This document shows, piece after piece, positions 11,445 to 22,195 of a stretch of 64,000 nucleotides of DNA (its first letter is position 1; each line of letters opens with the position of its first letter). The notes under the pieces were generated by a model. That model ran no database searches, had not been told where the DNA came from, and worked only from the letters and a program-made list of their open reading frames with translations. Source of the DNA: Notamacropus eugenii (taxonomy: Eukaryota > Chordata > Mammalia > Diprotodontia > Macropodidae); contig NC_092874.1 in NCBI RefSeq assembly GCF_028372415.1, positions 337,684,151 to 337,748,150 on the forward strand, read 5' to 3'. A program made the translations under genes and the position numbers.

Positions 11445-11448
<4 letters not shown>
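11237..11448. other. Unassigned sequence
   Basis: Nothing recognised. Confidence 0.4.

Positions 11449-11494
<46 letters not shown>
11449..11494. repeat. (TG)n microsatellite
   Basis: About 22 tg repeats. The cysteine-valine frame on the plus strand and the threonine-histidine frame on the minus strand here are artefacts of it. Confidence 0.95.
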
Positions 11495-11496
<2 letters not shown>

Positions 11497-11550
11497 GGAA
11501 GAAGACCATTTATTAAGCACTTGTGTGTCATACACTGCAGTGGGAAGCTA

Positions 11551-11848
11551 GGTGGTGCAATGCAGGAGCACAGAGTACCAGCACAGGAGTCAGGAGGAAC
11601 TGAGTTCAAATCTCACCTCAGACACTTGATACTAAATGTGTGACCTTGGGCAAATCACTTAACCCCAATTGCCTCATCCTGGGTCATCTCCAGTCATCCT
11701 GATGAACATCTGGTCACTGGATTCAGATGGCTCTGGAGGAGAAGTGAGGCTGGTGATCTGCATAGCCCTCCTTCATTCAAAACAAAGTCAAGTGCAAGTC
11801 ATGTCATTATTTCTCTGATGGCATGGTCTTCTTCAGCAATGAAGGACG

Positions 11849-11850
<2 letters not shown>
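11551..11850 (+). mobile_element. Long tRNA-derived marsupial SINE (WSINE/Mar1-like)
   Basis: The tRNA-like head 'gaagctaggtggtgcaatgc' is followed by 'gaactgagttcaaatctcac' (a B-box-like segment) and 'gtgaccttgggcaaatcac'. A 3' body follows ('atctggtcactggattcag', 'atggctctggaggagaagtg') and the tail 'tcttcttcagcaatgaagga'. An (AC)n tract at 11851-11881 follows the tail. The same SINE type is on the minus strand at 23548-23858. The name is tentative. Confidence 0.8.

Positions 11851-11881
<31 letters not shown>
11851..11881. repeat. (AC)n tract at a SINE 3' end
   Basis: About 15 ac repeats directly follow the SINE tail and probably grew from its A-rich end. Confidence 0.9.
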
Positions 11882-11883
<2 letters not shown>

Positions 11884-12404
11884 CACTGTATCAAAGGTAC
11901 ACACACAAAAAGAGACACTTTCTGTTTTTGAACAGATTAAATTTATTAGTGGGAGGAGACTATGAATATAGGGTATGAGGACTCAGGAGGAGTGTTTTTG
12001 TTTCAGAAACAGTGGTGGTGTTGATTTGGTTACCATTCCTAGAGCAAGAAATGGAGAAGTATGGCTAGCAGGAAGACGACTATGGGTAAGCATAGTCATA
12101 AACCAAAGGACACAGTGCAGTCTCAAGGTAGGAGTTCTAAGGCTGAGTGGCACAGCTTCCTCAGGGTTCGTGTCTCTGGAGATCCGGTTCAGAAGGCACA
12201 GAAGTATCAACAGCAGTATCTAGGCAGTATGGAAAGAATGTGGACAGTGTAAGATATTGAATTATTTTAAATTACCATAAATTAAAAAAAAAACTTTGTA
12301 ATTCAAAATTGTTTTGGGGGTGGGATGTTAAATGAAATAAAAATAAAAATAATCCCAAAATTGAGGTCACTATTAAATGGTAGTTGATATGATAGAGTTG
12401 ATAA
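11882..12404. other. Unassigned sequence with short overlapping frames
   Basis: Three open frames of 63-82 codons overlap on both strands at 11975-12252. None resembles a known family, and their overlap suggests chance. The plus-strand frame at 12061-12252 is basic at its start (MASRKTTMGKHSHKPK), but I cannot assign it. Confidence 0.35.
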
Positions 12405-12436
12405 GGGTCACTTTAAAGGGTCACTTAAAAGGGTCA
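12364..12436 (+). repeat. Nuclear-receptor-like half sites, direct repeats
   Basis: AGGTCA occurs at 12364-12369. GGGTCA then occurs three times at 12405-12410, 12418-12423 and 12431-12436 with a constant 7-base spacer. It may be a simple 13-base tandem duplication rather than a functional site. Confidence 0.35.
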
Positions 12437-12445
12437 CTTTTTTCT

Positions 12446-12960
12446 CCCAAACAGCAGCCATGATGAGTTGACATTGAGGGTGGATTCTACCCTTGATCAA
12501 CACTTCAGTTTCCATGATGGATGTCTCTAACTATCGGTAGCAGAAGAGACACCTGAAGAATGCCTGCTTTGTAAAATGTCATTTTTGAACAAAGCCATTT
12601 TTCAATGATTGGAGTTTATTTTCATTGTCCTTTAATACTGCAAGCCAGGACAGGCTGAATGTGTTCTTTTGCCTGGGGCTTTTTATAGCAAATCTCAGTC
12701 TACAGTGAAACTTTTATAGTCAAGTTATAAAGCCTTGGAAATAAGCATTTAGAAAGAAAACCCTAAAAGTATATTAACAGTCACACATACAGACTAATGC
12801 TCTTGATAATCTAATAACTATCACCCTCCACCTGTGCCCCCTTTTTTTCTTGGTTAAATCTCACAAACATCATAGTGCCATTACTGGCAATGATTAATTT
12901 AATGACCAAGCAAAGGTAGATCATCACCATTGTTATTTATTAATACCCTTTTCATTATAG
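12446..12960. other. Repeat-free unassigned sequence
   Basis: No transposon or coding frame was recognised. Complexity is moderate and could be conserved non-coding DNA, but nothing in the sequence alone proves this. Confidence 0.35.
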
Positions 12961-13552
12961 TTATTGCTGCTATCAGTTATTACTATGAAATGGAGACCCT
13001 CAATTGTCTTTCATGTACCAGAAAGTAATTCCAGATGACAGAAACAAAAGGAAAAATGGAAATAACCTCAAAGGTGGAGGAGCAAAGAAAAGCAGCCAAA
13101 CATTACCTGATGCCATGGCAAACACTAGGAAGAAATCACAGTTGCATCAAATAGAAGTGTATAGGATTCCCCAATCAATGAACTGGTAAAGCTGTCAGAA
13201 ATAATACTATAATAGACATTTCTCTCTGGAAGGGGGAATGTTTGTTTGTCTTTTACATTGGTAAGTGGTTTTAGAGTGAAGTGTGACCCTGAGTAAGACA
13301 ACTCACCTCTAGGAGCCTCCAGATCATATCTTGCAGGGAGAGAAAAACTGTGCTACTTATACCTTGATATGGTGAAGAAAGCATATTGCAGCATATTAAA
13401 GCACTGTGTAAATACGAGTTGCTTATTATTAGTAATAGTAATCATCATAATAATTATAATGAACAATAAAGACTTTTCTTCCATAAAAAATCACAGGAAG
13501 GTAAAGCAATCTCTGGAAGGAAATCACCCTTAATATAAACAATATAACTCAT
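12961..13552. other. Unassigned sequence
   Basis: Nothing recognised. A 61-codon plus-strand frame at 13004-13189 has no family resemblance. Confidence 0.4.
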
Positions 13553-13645
13553 TCTCCCCCTCCTTCCCTCTTCCTCCTCTTCCTCCTCATTGTTCTTCTC
13601 CCCCTCCTCCTCTTCCTCCTCCTTCTTCTTTCTCCTCCTCCTTAT
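13553..13645. repeat. Polypyrimidine (TCC/TTC)n tract
   Basis: A nearly pure pyrimidine stretch on the plus strand with tcc and ttc triplets. On the minus strand it gives a glutamate-rich false frame. Confidence 0.9.
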
Positions 13646-13754
13646 GTTAACTGATAACACAGCTATCAGGGTTTTCTTCCTAAACTGCATTTCCAAAGGC
13701 TTATGAGTTGGTCATGAAATTTATCATAAACTAAGATTCGCTATAAAAACCCCC

Positions 13755-13905
13755 ATTATTATTAGTAGTACTAGTGCTAGTAGTAGTATTATTGGTATAT
13801 GTAATTATATACTTTTAACTATAATATATAGTATATAAGATATAGTAGGATACAATAACATTAAATATATAATAATGTAATATATCATCATCATCATCAT
13901 CATAA
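13755..13905. repeat. AT-rich trinucleotide patches
   Basis: A short imperfect (agt/att) patch at 13755-13795 and an (atc)n run at about 13885-13903 flank an AT-rich stretch. Confidence 0.7.
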
Positions 13906-14300
13906 GTTATATATAACTGCTTATACTAAGAGTGATTTCACTCCAGAGATTGCTTTTCCTTCCCGTGGATATTTGTGGGGAAAAAAGTGTTAATAGGCTT
14001 GGTCCCTATTTCTTCTTTGAATGAGGGTTAAACTACCTTATAGGGCAGCTGAGTATTTGGCTGTGGGTAACATTCACCTCCAGCCCTTTCTCTTGAGGTG
14101 GGATTTGGAAGCAATAACAGTGCCGTATAATAGTAGTCTGGTTTTGTCTGATTTTGCAAACATTGTTCAGCCCTCATTGAAATTTAGTGATTATAGTGAG
14201 GCAGGGGATTTGTTGGCTTTATATGGAAAGACAGGTTGAACAAAGGGTGTCTCTGGGTTCCAGATATAGTAGTGACCACTCTACATGGTTAGTAGAACTA
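13906..14300. other. Unassigned sequence
   Basis: A 72-codon plus-strand frame at 14021-14239 is present, but I see no family resemblance and no supporting context. Confidence 0.35.
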
Positions 14301-14314
14301 TACAACTCATTGAC

Positions 14315-14575
14315 AAATAGGTGGCACAGTGGATAGAGAATTGGTCCCGAAGTCAGAAACACCTGAATTCAAGTCTAGACTCAGATACTTACTAGTTATG
14401 TGACACCAGGCAAGTAAGTTGACATGTTTGCCTCAGTATACTCAGCCATAAAGTGGGGCTTATGGTAGCACCCACCTCCCAGAGTTGTTTTGAGAATCAA
14501 ATTTGTAAAATATTTATAAAGTGCTTAGTACAGTGCTTGGCACATAGAAGGTGCTTAACAAGCTCTTTTTTTTTC
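14315..14575 (+). mobile_element. tRNA-derived SINE with an L2-like tail
   Basis: The head 'taggtggcacagtggataga' is followed by 'cctgaattcaagtctagac' and 'tatgtgacaccaggcaagt'. The tail 'aagtgcttagtacagtgctt' and 'gcacatagaaggtgcttaac' is L2-like. The element ends in a T-rich run at about 14564. Confidence 0.75.
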
Positions 14576-14904
14576 CTCTCAGTGATCACAGCCTGAATTT
14601 GGCTCACCAGTTTAACTCCTTTATCTGCAACAACATGATCAGTATGACCCACTAGGCTGTCCCTTAGAGAAATCTAAATAAGAGGCTGCCCTAGTTGAGT
14701 TGAATAACCTTTCATATGAAAACAAAGCCATTGACACCAGGAGGTATAGAATTGTTCAGGGGACTGCCTCTTGTTTCTGGAAGTATGTGTTTCCCCTTCC
14801 AATAGAAGTCCTTTATGTTACTATGTTGTGTTTCTCATTTTCCTGGTGCTTTCATAGTCTGAATTTAAGTTTTCCATACTTATTGCTGTTTAGTTATCTC
14901 CTAC

Positions 14905-15108
14905 ACTTTGTGACCTCATTTGAGATTTTCTTGGAAAAGATACTGGAGTGATTTGCCATTTCCTTATCCAGCTCATTTTACAGGTGCAGAAACTGAGGCA
15001 AATTACACAACTGGTAAGTGTCTGAGTGAAGATTTGAACATGGATCCTCCTGACTGCAGACTGGACACTGTATTCATTGTGCTACCCAGTTGCCCTGGTT
15101 TTCCATTA
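14905..15108 (-). mobile_element. tRNA-derived SINE with an RTE-like tail
   Basis: Reading the plus strand, the complement of the RTE-like tail comes first (gagattttcttggaaaagat). Next come 'tccagctcattttacaggtg' and 'gcaaattacacaactggtaa', and last the complement of the tRNA-like head (attgtgctacccagttgccc). Confidence 0.8.
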
Positions 15109-16185
15109 GTGACAGTGATTGGTTAACTAGTAGCTGAATTTAACTTATCAACGATATCATAAGAGTATTACTTGGCATCATCCCCCTTTATCCCAGGAAT
15201 TCAAGTCAGGAAATCAATCATTCACTACAGTGAATCATGATTTGGCTCTCTTTCTAAGGGAGAGAGAGTTTGTGTTAATTTAGAAACTGGCTAGGCTGAA
15301 GATTATCTTGTCCTTATTTCAAAAACAGTTTGCTAAGCAATAATTTAAATAAGATTTCAGGGCTATGTTTACTCTACTTGGGAAAGTAAATTACTTCCAA
15401 GCATTTCTAAAATCACATTAACAGCACTTATTGGCATGCAAAGTATTAATATTCCACTTATCTATCTAGTTCTTATCTATTAATTAAAGCATATGTCTCA
15501 GAAGAGTGAAAGTGTAAGCAAAATAGAGGATCTTTTCAATAGCATCAATACAAACCTTCACAAAAGAAGTTCATGTGGGATGGCTTAGATAACAGGTCAG
15601 CCCCTTTTAGGGAAAAAAAAAATATTCCTCTACATGGAGAGAAAAGGATCCTTAGACAAATGCTTATTCCTCAGCATTTTGTTGACAAATCAAAGTCAGC
15701 TAAATACCCCCTCCTGCAGATGAAACGTCTGACAATTTCTTATAGATACCTTGAGGAATATTAATCAATATCGTGTCCAGTCTACTTTCAAGTGTCAACT
15801 TGAGTCTGGGACCCAATGTGATTCTAATACAAGACTTCATCGCATGAAGAAGGTTGACCAGTTTCATGTAGACCATCTGGGTAAAGTAATACACTCAACA
15901 GAAACAGAAGGTTGTGAATGTGTTCCAAAAAGGAATGCCAGTAGCATATATTAACATAAGTTTGCTAGACTAGTCTCTCTCACCCTTGAAGGATAGAATC
16001 CTAAGAAAATACTCTAAAGTCACCTCTCCAGTCAAAGTGTTGTTTTCTCATTAACTACATTTTAAGAATTTATTTTTAATTTTTAATATTTGGATGTATT
16101 TAAATGAATTTTCATTTTTTAATTAAAAATTTAATAAAGCAAAATACCCTGAGCATTTCAATATTCACAGCAAAAGAGAAAGAGG
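15109..16185. other. Unassigned sequence
   Basis: No transposon was recognised. Several short frames at 15573-15954 overlap on both strands and look like chance. The end, at about 16065-16140, is very AT-rich. Confidence 0.35.
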
Positions 16186-16189
16186 CATT

Positions 16190-17288
16190 CTAATGAGTTT
16201 ATAAACTTCCATTACAGTATGGAGATTCTTTTTTTTAAAATTATGTATAGCTTTCAAAAAACAATTGGAATTTAGCAAAGTAATTTCAATATTGTCTTGC
16301 TTTCATATGTCTCTTTATGAACTTCCTGTTGATATGTGATTTATTTCTTAAAATGATTGATGCTCCTTCCTTTCTTCCTTTGGTTTTAGTCTTACTTTCC
16401 TATTCCTCCTACTCTGGACTAAATTCTCTCCTCCAATTTCCCATCCCTCCCTTCACCAAAAAAAGTAAGCTCTCCCTTATGAATATACATAGTCAGATAA
16501 AGCAAATCCGTATATTGTCTATACCTGAAAATCTGTGTTACATTCTGCACATTTAGTTTATAAACTCTCTAACAGAGGTGCAAAGGGTTATTCTTTGTCA
16601 GTCTTAATAATTGGTCAAATGATGATTAGAGCTTTTAAGTCTTTCAAAGTTTTTTGTTTCACCTTTGTTTTGTTTTACAATGTTGTAATCAGGATATAAA
16701 TGGCTCTCCTGGTCCTGCTCACTTCTCTCTGCATCATTTCATAAAAGTCTTCCTAAGTATTTCTGAGGCTGTTTGCTTTTTCATTTTTATAATGCAAATA
16801 TTTAATTTAATTCGTGTACCATAGTTTATTCATTTCCAAATTGATGGTTACTACCATACTTCCAGAACTTTCTGCCATGATAGCACAATTTGATGATATT
16901 TTGGTGCATAGTGCCAAATAAGTTCAGAGGATTTCAAAGGTCTGCTAACAGTGGATCATTGGGGTTGTCTTCTCATAGCCCCTCCATCAATTGTGACTTT
17001 TTTTTTTAATCACTTTTGTCAATATAATGGGTGCAAGGTAGAATCTCAGAATTGTTTTAATTTGAATTTGTCTTATTTTAATGAACCAAAGCATTTTATA
17101 TGGTTGTTGACAGTATGCCTTTCATCTTTTGAGAAGTGTGTTTATTTACTTTAATCACTTATCTAATGGAGAATGGCTCTTGTACTCATGTATTTATGCC
17201 AATTCTCTACATATTTTGGACACCATATCAGAGTTATGCAAAGATTTTTCTCCCCTCAGGTCACTGTTTCCATTCTAACTGAAACTTC
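16190..17288 (-). mobile_element. L1 LINE, 3' UTR and end of ORF2
   Basis: On the minus strand this reads from the end of L1 ORF2 into its 3' UTR. Landmarks on the plus strand are 'cctggtcctgctcacttctc' near 16711, 'tttcatcttttgagaagtg' near 17120 and 'atctaatggagaatggctct' near 17161. These follow the order of the same blocks in the L1 copies at 18235 and 35240. The frame is destroyed. It meets an oppositely oriented L1 piece at about 17289. Confidence 0.75.
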
Positions 17289-18232
17289 ATTCATTTTATT
17301 TGTACTTAGCATTGAAGTGCTTAAAAGAAATCATAGTTGAATTAGAAAAAGAAATCGCTAGCAAATTTTTAATAATTGGGTACCTCAATGTGTACCCTAC
17401 AAACTTAGATGAATATAACAAAGATATTAATAAATATAAAGTTAAAGAACTAAGCAGAATTTCATGAAAATCAGATATAACTTTTGTGTGATTACTGAAT
17501 GGAAGAGAAAATATATACATAAATCTCAGTTATTCATGGCATCTTTATAGACACTGCTCATGTACTGTGACAGAAAAACCTTACGAACAAGTGCCAACAA
17601 AAGAAACATGATATTAAACACATACTTTGATGATCATTATACAATAAATACTATAATCAGAATAACATTTGGAGAAAAGATATAAACTTAGATAGTGACA
17701 GGATACTTTAATTTTAAAGAATTAGTGAGTCAATGAAACAATTATAGAAAAAATAAACAATTTCATTAAAGAGAATGATGGCAATGAGGTTGCACAACAA
17801 AACTTTTGGGAAAGAATCAAAATACTTCCAGTAAGAGAGAAATAACAGATAAACGAATTATGTAAGCAACTATAGTAACTAGCAAAGTAACAAATAAAAA
17901 ATCCCAGCCATACACAAAATAACTGAACATTAAAGGGAAGTTTAATAACATTTAAATAAAAACAATAATAATATTGAATAGAAAATTGCTTTTTGGGGAG
18001 GAGGGCAATGAAATGGATAAACCTTTAACTTATATGATAAAATAGAGAGATAAAAAGTTGTGTAAATTAAAAGAAGAAAAATATCTTAACAAATAAGAAG
18101 AAAATAGCAAAAATATCCAGCTCAATTACATGTCAACAAAACAGAAAAATGAAATTAATAATTACAAAATATAAAATAATCAGATTAACAGAATAAAAAG
18201 TGAAAATTTAAATGACTTAATTTCATCAAAAG
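17289..18232 (+). mobile_element. L1 LINE, ORF2 endonuclease-to-RT part, inverted
   Basis: On the plus strand there are decayed L1 ORF2 blocks: 'atggcatctttatagacact' near 17537, 'aaaccttacgaacaagtgcc' near 17576 and 'atgatcattatacaataaat' near 17630. These are characteristic of the endonuclease end. It abuts the L1 3' piece in opposite orientation, which may be a twin-priming inversion. Confidence 0.6.
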
Positions 18233-18734
18233 AATTTCTTTTTTAAATATATATTTTATTTGTTTCATTAAATATTTCCCAGTTTCAAGTAAAAAATAGT
18301 AGTCATTTATATTCTAAAACATTTTGAGTTTCAAATTATCAAGGAATTTGATACAAATTACACAGGTGAAGTCAGGCAAAACATGTCATTTTATGTCATG
18401 TTAAAAATAGAAAAAAATGAAACAAGAAAATAAAGGAAGTTTAAAAAGTATACTTTAATCTCCATTCAGAGTTCATCAATTCTCTCTCTGGAGGTGTATA
18501 GCCTTTTTTGTTATGGGTCCTTTGGAAGTGTCTGGGATCATGTTCTTGATCAGAATAGCAAAGTCTTTTACAGTTGATTGTCCTAACAAACTTGTTACTG
18601 TGTACAATGTCATCCTGTTTCTGCTTACCTCACTTTGCATCAGTTCATCTAAGACTTTCCAGGTTTTTTTGAAAGCAACCTGCTCATTATTTCTTATATC
18701 ATAATACTTTTCTGTAACAATCATGTACCACAGC

Positions 18735-19583
18735 TCATTCAGCCATTCCCCAGTTGATGATTCCCCTTTTAATTTCTAATTCTTTGCCATCACAAAAGAA
18801 TTGCTATAAATATTTTTGTACAAATAAGGTCTTTTCCTTCTTCTTTAATCTCTTTGGGATATAGACCTAATAGTGATATTATTGGGTCAAAAGGTATATA
18901 AAGTTTTATAAACCTTTGCTTCTAAATTGTTCTCCAGAATGGTTTCATAGTTTACAACTCCACCAACAATAAAAATCCAATATTTCCTTATTCCCTCTAG
19001 CATTTGTTATTTTCTGTTTCTGTCATGTTAAGCAATTTGACAGGTATGAGGTAATATCTCAGAGTTGTGTTAATTTTCATTCCTCTAATCAGTAATGCTT
19101 CAGGGCATTTTTGTCATGTTACTATTGACAGTTTTGATTTCCTCTTTTGAAAACTACTTGTTCATATAGTTTGATCATTTATCAATTGAGGAATGGCTCT
19201 TGTTTTTATAAATTTGACTTAGTTCCCTATATATTTAAGAAATTAGGTTTTAGAGAAACTTGTAAATCCCCACTCCCTACCTTGTTTTCTTTCTAATTTT
19301 GACTGCATTAGTTTTGTTTGTGCAAAAGCTTTTTGATTACATGTAATCAAAATTATCCATTTTGTTTTTTGTGATCCTTTGTGTCTCCTGTTTGAGCATA
19401 AAAGTTCTTCTCTTATACATAGATCTGACAGGTAAAATTTTCCATTCTCCTCTAATTTGCTTATGGTATCACCCTTTATGTGTAAATGATTTATCCATTT
19501 TGACCTTATAATGGTATGCAATGTGAGATGTTGGTCTATGCCTAGTCTCTGTCAAAGTGCTTTCCAGTTTTCACAATTTTTTT
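18735..19583 (-). pseudogene. L1 ORF2 C-terminal region, decayed
   Basis: The minus-strand translation of 19243-19521 shows the L1 ORF2 C-terminal style (SKWINHLHIKGDTISKLEE) that is also present in the copy at 36309-36680. Downstream blocks match the L1 copy at 35740-36300. Stops and frameshifts are frequent and no complete domain survives. Confidence 0.65.
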
Positions 19584-20252
19584 CTTGGCTTGCATTTTGT
19601 TGAAATAGAATTCAGAATTCATCACAGTTTTAAAATAAAAAAGAATACTTACAAATAAAATAAAAGTAGCATAAAATATCAAATAATCAATGAACTTAAT
19701 TCATTGTCAAAAGATTAGGACTCTTGAAAAAAAGGAGGTACTGAGTGCTTATGGCTCCCAATGCAAATTAATTGACTTCCTCCAGTCCTATCTGCCATAT
19801 GTAAGGACTAATGGGGAGCACCCAAACAGCACTGGTAGATATAGGTGCCCATTTCCTTCTTCTGGTGTAAGGACTGGGTGCTTTCCCCTTACAACAATCT
19901 ATTCTCTACATGCCATCTACGTTGGGGCATGCTACCTTCAACTGTCCAACTGAATTTTCCCTTTCTGTTACTTCTCACCCACTGTTGAGAATTTGATGCT
20001 AGTTTCATATGTCAATTTTGATATAAACTGTATTTCTAATTAAAAAGGATGTATTTATCCAAGGATTGTATTTTAAAATATCCAATAATTTTGGTCACTG
20101 CCTCAAACTCTTTCAGCCCCACTTACAGACTTGTCTCCTACCAATGAGATAAAACCCATAATTTAGAAAACTATACTATTATTTCTCCAAGTACACTATA
20201 AGTTTCCTGAAGATCAGGTTCTACGCCTGATTTTTTCATCTGTTTCTTCCCC
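19584..20252 (-). mobile_element. Retrocopy-like insert of unidentified origin within L1 ORF2
   Basis: L1 sequence continues across this segment. The flanks share a near-duplicate, 'ttcacaattttt' at about 19570-19582 and 'ttcacaacaattttt' at about 20253-20267, which suggests a target-site duplication. The left edge is T-rich, so the insert would be a minus-strand copy with a poly(A) end. No host gene was recognised. The last 70 bases (20185-20250) resemble an L2 3' tail on the plus strand. No AATAAA is seen near the presumed 3' end. Confidence 0.45.
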
Positions 20253-21156
20253 TTCACAACAATTTTTGTCCAATGCTGAGTTTTCACCCTCAAAGCTTGG
20301 ATCTTTGGTTTTATCAAACATTAGATTACTATGGTCACTTACTACTTTGTATTATGTATCTAATCTACTTCACTAATCCATGACTCTATCACTTAACCAA
20401 CACCAGATTATTTTTATGATTTCTGCTTTGCAATATAGTTTGAAATATGCAAGAGTTAGGCCTCCTTCCTTCACTTTGTTTTTCATTGATTTCCTTGATG
20501 TTCTTGACCTGTCTTCCAGGTGAATTTTGATACTATTTTTTCAGGTTCTATAACCTGGTAGTTTGAACCTTGGTAGTTTGATTATTATGACATTTAATAA
20601 GTAAATTAGTTGAGGTAGAATTGTCATTTTCATCATATTGCCTCAGTCTATTCATGAGCAATCAATATTTCTCCAATTATTTAGATCAGTCTTTATTTGT
20701 GTGAAAAGTGTTTTGTAGTTGTGTTCATATAATCTGTGGGTTTGTCTTAACAGGTACACTCCTAGGTATTTTATATTATCTGCAGTTATTTCAATTGCAA
20801 TTTCTCTTTCTAACTTCATTTGATGATTTTTGCTGTAATGTGTAGAAATGCTAATGGTTTATGTGGGTTTATTTTATATCCTACAACTTTGCTTTTATAT
20901 ATTTTTTGAAATTATTGGCTGTTTCTGTGATTTTTTTTTGGACCCACTCATTCTTTAGGATTAGAGTTTTAAATTTCCAATAAATTTTTGATTTGTGCTT
21001 TTGCAGACCTTTGTTGAATAAAATTTTTATTGTATTATGGTCTGAAAATAGTGAATTTAATATTTTTGCTTTTCTGCATTTGATTGTTAGGCTTTTATGC
21101 CCCGCTACATCATCACATGTTGTTAACCATTTCAATTAGCTTTTTCAGTTGGCTCT
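20253..21156 (-). pseudogene. L1 ORF2, reverse-transcriptase-side region, decayed
   Basis: The block order agrees with L1 ORF2 read backwards: 'gcctccttccttcactttgt' near 20461, 'cattttcatcatattgcctc' near 20625 and 'ctcctaggtattttatatta' near 20759. Between about 20915 and 21120 the order looks disturbed, because sequence typical of another ORF2 part is interposed, so a rearrangement is likely. The frame is not maintained. Confidence 0.6.
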
Positions 21157-21288
21157 TGTCCCGGGTCTGTCCCCAGGACCTTCGAGTGAGACTCTCCTTT
21201 CGGTGGGCACCGCTTCGGACGTCTCCGGACCCACCCCGGGGGACACGGTGGCAGGCAATAATCAGGCAATGCGCAGGAGGTTCATAGC

Positions 21289-21294
21289 TTTATT
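21289..21294 (-). terminator. Polyadenylation signal of the solo LTR
   Basis: The complement reads AATAAA, about 40 bases downstream of the TATA-like box, as in compact retroviral LTRs. Confidence 0.75.
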
Positions 21295-21330
21295 GCATGG
21301 AGGAGTCCCCCGAGCAGTTCAGGGCGTTGT

Positions 21331-21338
21331 CTTAAATA
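21331..21338 (-). promoter_or_regulatory. TATA-like box of the solo LTR
   Basis: The complement reads TATTTAAG. It lies upstream of the AATAAA signal in the LTR's own orientation, and CCAAT boxes lie further upstream. Confidence 0.7.
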
Positions 21339-21535
21339 GGGAAGTTCTTCCGGGCTGCCATCCTAACCCGCCCTGAGGGCGAGGCCTACCACCCGATTGG
21401 ATCCAGCCCACCCAACCAATCCTGTGTGTCCACAACTCCTTCTTGGTAGCCGTGTCTCCCTCGGATTGGTGGGCTGCCACTCCCGGGGAGGCCCCTATCC
21501 GCCCAGGCGCCTAGGACCGACCCCCGTCAGGCTCT

Positions 21536-22020
21536 GTAGGGTTCTCTAAGTATATCTTCATATCATCATATCATCTGCAAAGAGTGATCATTTTGTTTCT
21601 TCATCGTCCGTTTGTATTCCTTCAATTTCTTTTTTTTGTCTTATTGCTATAGCTAGCATTTCTAATAAAATATTTAATAATTGTAGTGATAATGGACATC
21701 CTTCTTCATGCCTGATCTTACTGGGAAAGCTTCAAGTTTATACTCCTTACAGATAATGTTGGCTCTTGCTTTTAGATAGATACTAGTTATCATTTTAAGA
21801 AAGACTCCATTGATTCCTAGGCTTTCCAGTATTTTTAATAGAAATCAATGCTGCATTTGTCAAAAGCTTTTACTACAATAATCATAGGATTTGGGTTGTT
21901 TTTATTTTTTATATGGTCAATTATACTGATAGTTTTCTAAATGTTGAACCAGCCAGCATTCCTAGTATAAATCCCAGCTGATCATAGCGTAATATATTTT
22001 TGATATGTGGTCATAGTCTC
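21536..22020 (-). pseudogene. L1 ORF2 reverse transcriptase core, decayed
   Basis: This resumes L1 ORF2 right after the solo LTR. The complement of 21558-21577 encodes SLFADDM, the catalytic two-aspartate motif of L1 RT. Further on, 'aatcaatgctgcatttgtca' (21843) and 'tggtcaattatactgatagt' (21914) fall in the expected order. It is broken by stops and ends at the microsatellite. Confidence 0.7.
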
Positions 22021-22195
22021 CTATATATGTGTGTGTATATATACATGTGTATATATATGTATGTGTATATATGTATATATAGTCATACACATATATATGT
22101 ATATGTATATACACACACATATATGTATATATGTGTGTATATATATGTGTGTGTATATATATATATGTATATATATATATATGTATATATATAAT
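22021..22195. repeat. (TATG/TA)n microsatellite
   Basis: About 175 bases of alternating ta, tg and tatg units. It gives long tyrosine/isoleucine-rich false frames on both strands. It sits where the L1 endonuclease region should be. Confidence 0.95.

Larger units (their letters stand above)
21157..21529 (-). mobile_element. GC-rich solo LTR with 6-bp target-site duplications
   Basis: A GC-rich block of 373 bases sits in AT-rich L1 DNA. On the minus strand it begins TGACGGGGG and ends GGGACA, so it has the retroviral TG...CA ends. The hexamer ggctct lies directly on both sides (21151-21156 and 21530-21535). On the minus strand it carries CCAAT boxes (complements at 21396-21400 and 21465-21469), a TATTTAAG box (complement of 21331-21338) and AATAAA (complement of 21289-21294) in the correct order. 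A 6-bp duplication is usual for class II (ERVK-like) elements. No internal region is left. Many CpGs are retained, which suggests recent insertion. Confidence 0.9.

Noticed and set aside
12061..12252. A basic 63-codon plus-strand frame, a possible small gene or processed pseudogene
   Set aside because: No family recognised. Two other frames overlap it on both strands, and there is no splice or poly(A) context.
20171..20257. A 28-codon minus-strand frame that looks like a protein C-terminus before the insert's presumed UTR
   Set aside because: The same bases resemble an L2 3' tail on the other strand, and 28 codons without a stop is unremarkable.
21084..21376. Arginine/proline-rich plus-strand frames of 67-75 codons
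   Set aside because: They lie in the GC-rich solo LTR, on the strand opposite to its transcription, and reflect GC content.
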